Shown here one piece after another: positions 47,381 through 51,330 of a DNA stretch of 51,330 bases. Each line of letters opens with the position of its first letter. Position 1 is the first letter of the stretch. Below the pieces are notes generated by a model. It saw only the letters and a list, made by a program, of their open reading frames with translations, searched no databases and was not told the origin of the DNA. The stretch is from Bacteroidota bacterium. GTDB lineage: Bacteria; Bacteroidota; Bacteroidia; Bacteroidales; P3. The position numbers and the translations under genes were made by a program. The DNA lies in assembly GCA_017860255.1 (NCBI GenBank), contig JAFNAR010000018.1, positions 1 through 51,330 of the forward strand, read 5' to 3'.

Positions 47381-49558
47381 ATGAAAAAGCTTTTTTTTAT
47401 TCTTTTGTGCATTTTTTGCACACAAAATATCATTGCCCAAAAGCAAATAACCCTTGAAGACATTTGGTCAAAAGGAACATTTAGAGCAAAATCAATTAAT
47501 GAAATACGCTCAATGAAAAATGGAGAAGACTATTGTGTTCTTACTCCCAATGGTATTGAAAAATATCAATATCAAACAGGTAAAAAAACTGATACCATAA
47601 TGGATTTCACTTCTTTAGACTTTGGCAACAATAGTAAGAAGAATATGGTTATTGATTACAACTTTTCTCAAGATGAGAAGAAGGTTTTAATTGCTGTTAA
47701 TCCTGATTTTATTTATCGCTATTCATTTTATGCTGATTATTATATCTACGAAATAGAAACAAAAGCATTCTATCCTCTTAATGTTGATGGAAAACAACGT
47801 TTGGCTGATTTTTCTCCTGATGGTAAAAAGGTGTCATGGATAAGAGATAATAATCTTTTCATTACTGACATTTCAACTGCTGAAAGAAAAGTTACTCAAC
47901 TTACTAAGGATGGAGCGTTCAATAAGGTTATTTATGGAACTTCCGACTGGGTTTATGAAGAAGAACTTGCTTTGGTGAAAGGCTATGCATGGAATAAGAC
48001 CAGCAACAAACTTGCTTACTATCGTTTTGATGAATCAAATGTAAAGGAGTATTCAATGCAAGTTTGGGGAGAACTTTATCCTCAAAACTACACTTTCAAA
48101 TATCCAAAGGCAGGAGAAGATAATTCTATTGTAGATATTTTTGTTTATGACTTATCAACTCAAGATCACAAACAAGTTGATTTAGGACAAGACAAGAATT
48201 ACTACTTGCCAAGAATACAATGGTCAAAAAATGAAAATCAACTTATTATTCATAAGCTAAATAGACTTCAAAATCAATATGATATTTTTTCTGTAAACAC
48301 TAATGACTATAAATTAGAAACTCTTTATTCTGAAACTAACAAATATTATATCGGTGAACCTCAAGAGGTAACTTTCCTTGATGATAATTCTGCTTTTATT
48401 CTCCAGTCAGAAAGAAATGGTTACTCACATTTCTATTTGGTTAATATGAAAGATAAATCTGTTTCACCAATTACTTCAGGTAACTACGATACAGATAAAT
48501 TATGTTATGTAGATCAAAAAGAAAAGAAGATATACTACACCGCTGCTGAAAGTTCTGCCATAAACAGAGAATTATGTGTTATTAATTTCAATGGAAAAAG
48601 AAAGAAAACAATCTCTAAGCAAGAAGGAACAAATGATGCAGACTTTAGTAAGAATGGAAAATATTACATAGGTACTTATTCAAGTGCATATACTCCAAAT
48701 GTATTTACTGTAAATAATCAAAAAGGAGAGGTACTAATCACTTTGGAAGATAACTCAGCCCTAAAAGATAGTTTGAAACTTTATTCTTCTGAGAAAAAAG
48801 AGTTTGGAAGCTTCAACACTTCAACAGGAGTAAGCCTTAACTACTGGATGATTAAACCTTCAAAAATGGAAGAAGGAAAGAAATATCCTGTTTTGTTTTA
48901 TGTTTATGGAGGACCTGCAAGTCAAGAAGTTTTAAATTCTCAAAGAAGAGCAACAGATATGTATTGGGGAATGATGTTAGCTCAACAGGATTATATAACA
49001 ATTTGTGTTGACCCTCGAGGAACAGGAATGAAAGGACAAGAGTTTCGCAAGTGTACTTATTTGGAATTAGGAAAATATGAAACAGAAGATATGATTGAAG
49101 CTGCTAAGTATTTTGGCGAATTAAGTTATATTGACAAAAATCGTATGGGAGTTTTTGGATGGAGCTATGGAGGATATATGTCAACACTTGCCATTACCAA
49201 AGGAGCTGACTATTTCAAAACTGCAATTGCGGTTGCTCCAGTAACTAATTGGAGATATTATGACAATATCTACACTGAAAGATTTATGCGTACTCCTCAA
49301 GAAAATGGTAAAAACTACGATATTAACTCTCCAATAAATCATGTTGAAAAATTAAAAGGTAATTATCTTTTAATTCATGGTACTGCTGATGATAATGTTC
49401 ATATTCAAAATTCAATGGACTTGGTTGATGCTTTAATAAAAGCTAATAAACATTTTGAAATGTTCTACTATCCAAACAAAAATCACAGTATTTACGGAGG
49501 AAATACTCGTTTGCATCTTTATACTACTATGACTGATTTCTTATTAAGAAAACTATAA
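47381..49558 (+). CDS. dipeptidyl-peptidase IV-like S9 peptidase
   Basis: 725 residues with a signal peptide (LFFILLCIFCTQNIIA). An N-terminal beta-propeller (about 45-470) carries the double-Glu motif DWVYEEEL that holds the substrate amino terminus in DPP-IV. The C-terminal alpha/beta hydrolase has Ser595 (GWSYGGYMS), Asp in HGTADDNVH and His in NKNHSIYGG. It removes X-Pro dipeptides and acts in peptide use in asaccharolytic Bacteroidetes. All active-site residues are present. It is 2 nt after the preceding gene and 6 nt before tilS. Confidence 0.94.
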   Translation: MKKLFFILLCIFCTQNIIAQKQITLEDIWSKGTFRAKSINEIRSMKNGEDYCVLTPNGIEKYQYQTGKKTDTIMDFTSLDFGNNSKKNMVIDYNFSQDEKKVLIAVNPDFIYRYSFYADYYIYEIETKAFYPLNVDGKQRLADFSPDGKKVSWIRDNNLFITDISTAERKVTQLTKDGAFNKVIYGTSDWVYEEELALVKGYAWNKTSNKLAYYRFDESNVKEYSMQVWGELYPQNYTFKYPKAGEDNSIVDIFVYDLSTQDHKQVDLGQDKNYYLPRIQWSKNENQLIIHKLNRLQNQYDIFSVNTNDYKLETLYSETNKYYIGEPQEVTFLDDNSAFILQSERNGYSHFYLVNMKDKSVSPITSGNYDTDKLCYVDQKEKKIYYTAAESSAINRELCVINFNGKRKKTISKQEGTNDADFSKNGKYYIGTYSSAYTPNVFTVNNQKGEVLITLEDNSALKDSLKLYSSEKKEFGSFNTSTGVSLNYWMIKPSKMEEGKKYPVLFYVYGGPASQEVLNSQRRATDMYWGMMLAQQDYITICVDPRGTGMKGQEFRKCTYLELGKYETEDMIEAAKYFGELSYIDKNRMGVFGWSYGGYMSTLAITKGADYFKTAIAVAPVTNWRYYDNIYTERFMRTPQENGKNYDINSPINHVEKLKGNYLLIHGTADDNVHIQNSMDLVDALIKANKHFEMFYYPNKNHSIYGGNTRLHLYTTMTDFLLRKL

Positions 49559-49564
49559 AAAATT

Positions 49565-50887
49565 ATGGTTAATCGTTTTCAACAATTCATAAAAGAAAAT
49601 AATCTTTTTGACAAAGAACAAACAATTCTTTTAGCGGTTAGCGGAGGAATTGATTCAATGATTTTATGTGATTTGTTTTTAAAGAGCAACTTTAAATTTG
49701 CAATTGCTAATTGTAATTTCCATTTGAGAGGAGAAGAATCAAATAGAGATGAGAGATTTGTTAGGGAGTATGCTAAAAGAAACAATATTAAAATCCATGT
49801 AAAAGAATTTGATACTTATTCCTATATGAAAGAAAAAGGAAAGAGTATGCAAGTTTCTGCAAGAGAAATGCGATATAAATGGTTTTATGAACTCCTTAAA
49901 GAAGAAGGATATTCCTATATTGCAACAGGACATCATATTGACGATTCAATTGAAACTTTCTTTATGAATATTCTTCGTGGGACAGGGATTGCTGGATTGC
50001 ATGGTATTTTGCAGAAAGTTAATCGTGTTATTCATCCTCTTTTATTTACAAATAGAGCAGAAATTGTAAACTATCAAAAAAGTAATAATTTAGAGTTTGT
50101 TGAAGATTCTTCAAATGCAACTACTAAATACACAAGGAATAAAATTCGTCACGAACTAATTCCTCTTGTTAAAGAGATTGCTCCAAACTTCGATAAGATT
50201 GTTAGCAAAGAAATTGAACGTTTTAGAGAAACAGAAGTTGTTTTCCGCTCTGTTATAAATGATGCTAAAACTGAGCTTTTAGAGATAGAGAATCAAACTG
50301 TAAAAATATCTATTGAAAAACTTAAAAGCTATGTTCCTCAAAAGATATTTATGTATGAAATATTAAGTGATTTTGGATTTAACGAAACCACTATCAATTC
50401 AATTGAGGATGCTCTTTTAGAAACTTCAGGCAAACAATTCTTTTCTGAAACACATAGATTGGTTAAGGATAGAGATTTTTTGTTGATTGTTAAAAATAAG
50501 CCACAAAATATTAATCAATATCTTATTGAAGAAAGTCAAGCTTCAGTATATTCTCCTATCGTTCTTCATATGGAAATCTTAAAAGATCTTCAGTATGTAA
50601 AAATTCCAAAGAATAAGGAAGTTGCCATGTTGGACTTTGATAAGTTAACTTTCCCTCTTATTCTTAGAAAATGGAAAAAAGGAGATAGTTTCTTTCCTTA
50701 TGGTCTTCAAGGTGAAAAGAAAATTTCAGAATTCTATAAGAACCTTAAATACTCAATATTGGATAAAGAAAATCAATGGTTGCTTTGTTCAGGAAATGAC
50801 ATTGTTTGGGTTGTTGGACAGAGAATAGATGATAGATATAAGTTGACAAAATCTACAAAGACTATCTATAAAATAGAATTAGACTAA
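49565..50887 (+). CDS. tilS: tRNA(Ile)-lysidine synthase
   Basis: Adds lysine to C34 of tRNA-Ile(CAU), which changes AUG to AUA reading; essential in most bacteria. The 440-residue product has the PP-loop SGGIDS (about 25), then NCNFHLRGEESNRDERFV, GHHIDDSIETFFMNILRGTG and the LRKWKKGDSFFPYGLQGEKKISEF C-terminal substrate-binding region. It is the last gene of the operon beginning at 46380. Complete. Confidence 0.95.
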   Translation: MVNRFQQFIKENNLFDKEQTILLAVSGGIDSMILCDLFLKSNFKFAIANCNFHLRGEESNRDERFVREYAKRNNIKIHVKEFDTYSYMKEKGKSMQVSAREMRYKWFYELLKEEGYSYIATGHHIDDSIETFFMNILRGTGIAGLHGILQKVNRVIHPLLFTNRAEIVNYQKSNNLEFVEDSSNATTKYTRNKIRHELIPLVKEIAPNFDKIVSKEIERFRETEVVFRSVINDAKTELLEIENQTVKISIEKLKSYVPQKIFMYEILSDFGFNETTINSIEDALLETSGKQFFSETHRLVKDRDFLLIVKNKPQNINQYLIEESQASVYSPIVLHMEILKDLQYVKIPKNKEVAMLDFDKLTFPLILRKWKKGDSFFPYGLQGEKKISEFYKNLKYSILDKENQWLLCSGNDIVWVVGQRIDDRYKLTKSTKTIYKIELD

Positions 50888-50978
50888 GCTTTTCTTTTAA
50901 TCATCTTTATAAATCAGTAAATCAGCTTTTAAACCTATTTAATCAGCTCTACATCTTATTATACCTCCTTTTAAACTT

Positions 50979-51227
50979 AAAACAATGCCATTGTTTTGAC
51001 ATCAAAGTCTTAATTGAATTTTTTTTAATCATAGATTTTGTATGGATATATCTTATTATTATCTCTTTATAAGGGCATTTAATCTTGGCAAATCTTGTTT
51101 AATTTTAGTATAATGCCATTATATTGTCATTATAATGCCATTATACCATAACTATAATGCCATTATATCATAAGTTTAATGGCATTAAACCAAGAATATA
51201 ATGGCATTAAACTAGAAACATAATGTT
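50979..51227. repeat. 22-nt-period word array (taatgccatta / taatggcatta)
   Basis: Word starts lie at 51111, 51133, 51155 (taatgcc), 51177 and 51199 (taatggc, opposite sense) and a degenerate taatgtt at 51221, an exact 22-nt period over six copies. The related palindrome aaaacaatgccattgtttt is at 50979-50997. The rest of 50888-51330 is AT-rich, with aatcag words at about 50913-50946, and holds no credible gene. Confidence 0.8.
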
Positions 51228-51330
51228 ATTATTGTCGTTTCCTGAAATAGGTTTACACTTTTTAGGTTATTACTAATTCAAATTTACAGTTTATTTTTTT
51301 ATTTCTAAAACTAGTTTATTGATAAAATTT

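Overview
The window looks like the chromosome of a Bacteroidetes (Bacteroidales-like) bacterium. It is AT-rich. It carries parts of a type IX secretion system (T9SS: porU, porV, a porP/sprF gene, gldJ and two PorE-architecture proteins), a TonB-dependent receptor with a carboxypeptidase-regulatory-like N-terminus, a BspA-type LRR protein ending in a T9SS type A signal, and many promoters of the Bacteroidetes primary-sigma type (TTTG, about 19-21 nt, TAnnTTTG).

Layout. 1-623 is non-coding, with a periodic palindromic word array and a perfect 48-bp inverted repeat. 624-7940 is a likely operon: guaA, a periplasmic-binding-protein-like gene, a large secreted protein and an OmpA/PD40 protein. 7941-9048 is gene-free, full of short word arrays, and ends in a structured leader of the 1124-residue LRR protein (9049-12423). 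A REP-like palindrome and comEC (12620-13909) follow. On the minus strand lie a PorE-like OmpA protein, an SRPBCC protein and pyrE, with a NUDIX gene diverging from pyrE, and then ispF, porV and porU (read porU-porV-ispF). Diverging from porU are porP/sprF and gldJ, then holA and a TonB-dependent receptor.

A defence locus follows. A membrane protein with two RDD-like segments and an EreA/ChaN-like domain (29435-31786) precedes a type II-C CRISPR-Cas system. That system has a tracrRNA on the minus strand, divergent from cas9, then cas9, cas1 and cas2, and an array of 47 repeats (46 spacers). Each canonical repeat contains what reads as a complete Bacteroidetes promoter pointing into the neighbouring spacer on the minus strand, so crRNAs are probably started one by one. 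Beyond the array lie a secreted protein, a TonB-C-terminal-like protein and a relative of the RDD/EreA-like gene that is interrupted by one in-frame TAA. The window ends with efp and a small membrane protein (minus), and an operon of a secreted protein, a DPP-IV-like S9 peptidase and tilS.

The least explained structure is a family of intergenic arrays. In each, a short near-palindromic word, different from array to array, recurs at an almost exact 21, 22 or 23 nt period (about two DNA helical turns), or at 9-10 nt. Examples are at 96-236, 284-373, 8297-8356, 8401-8439, 31828-31897, 31986-32035 and 51111-51227. Several also form long perfect inverted repeats.
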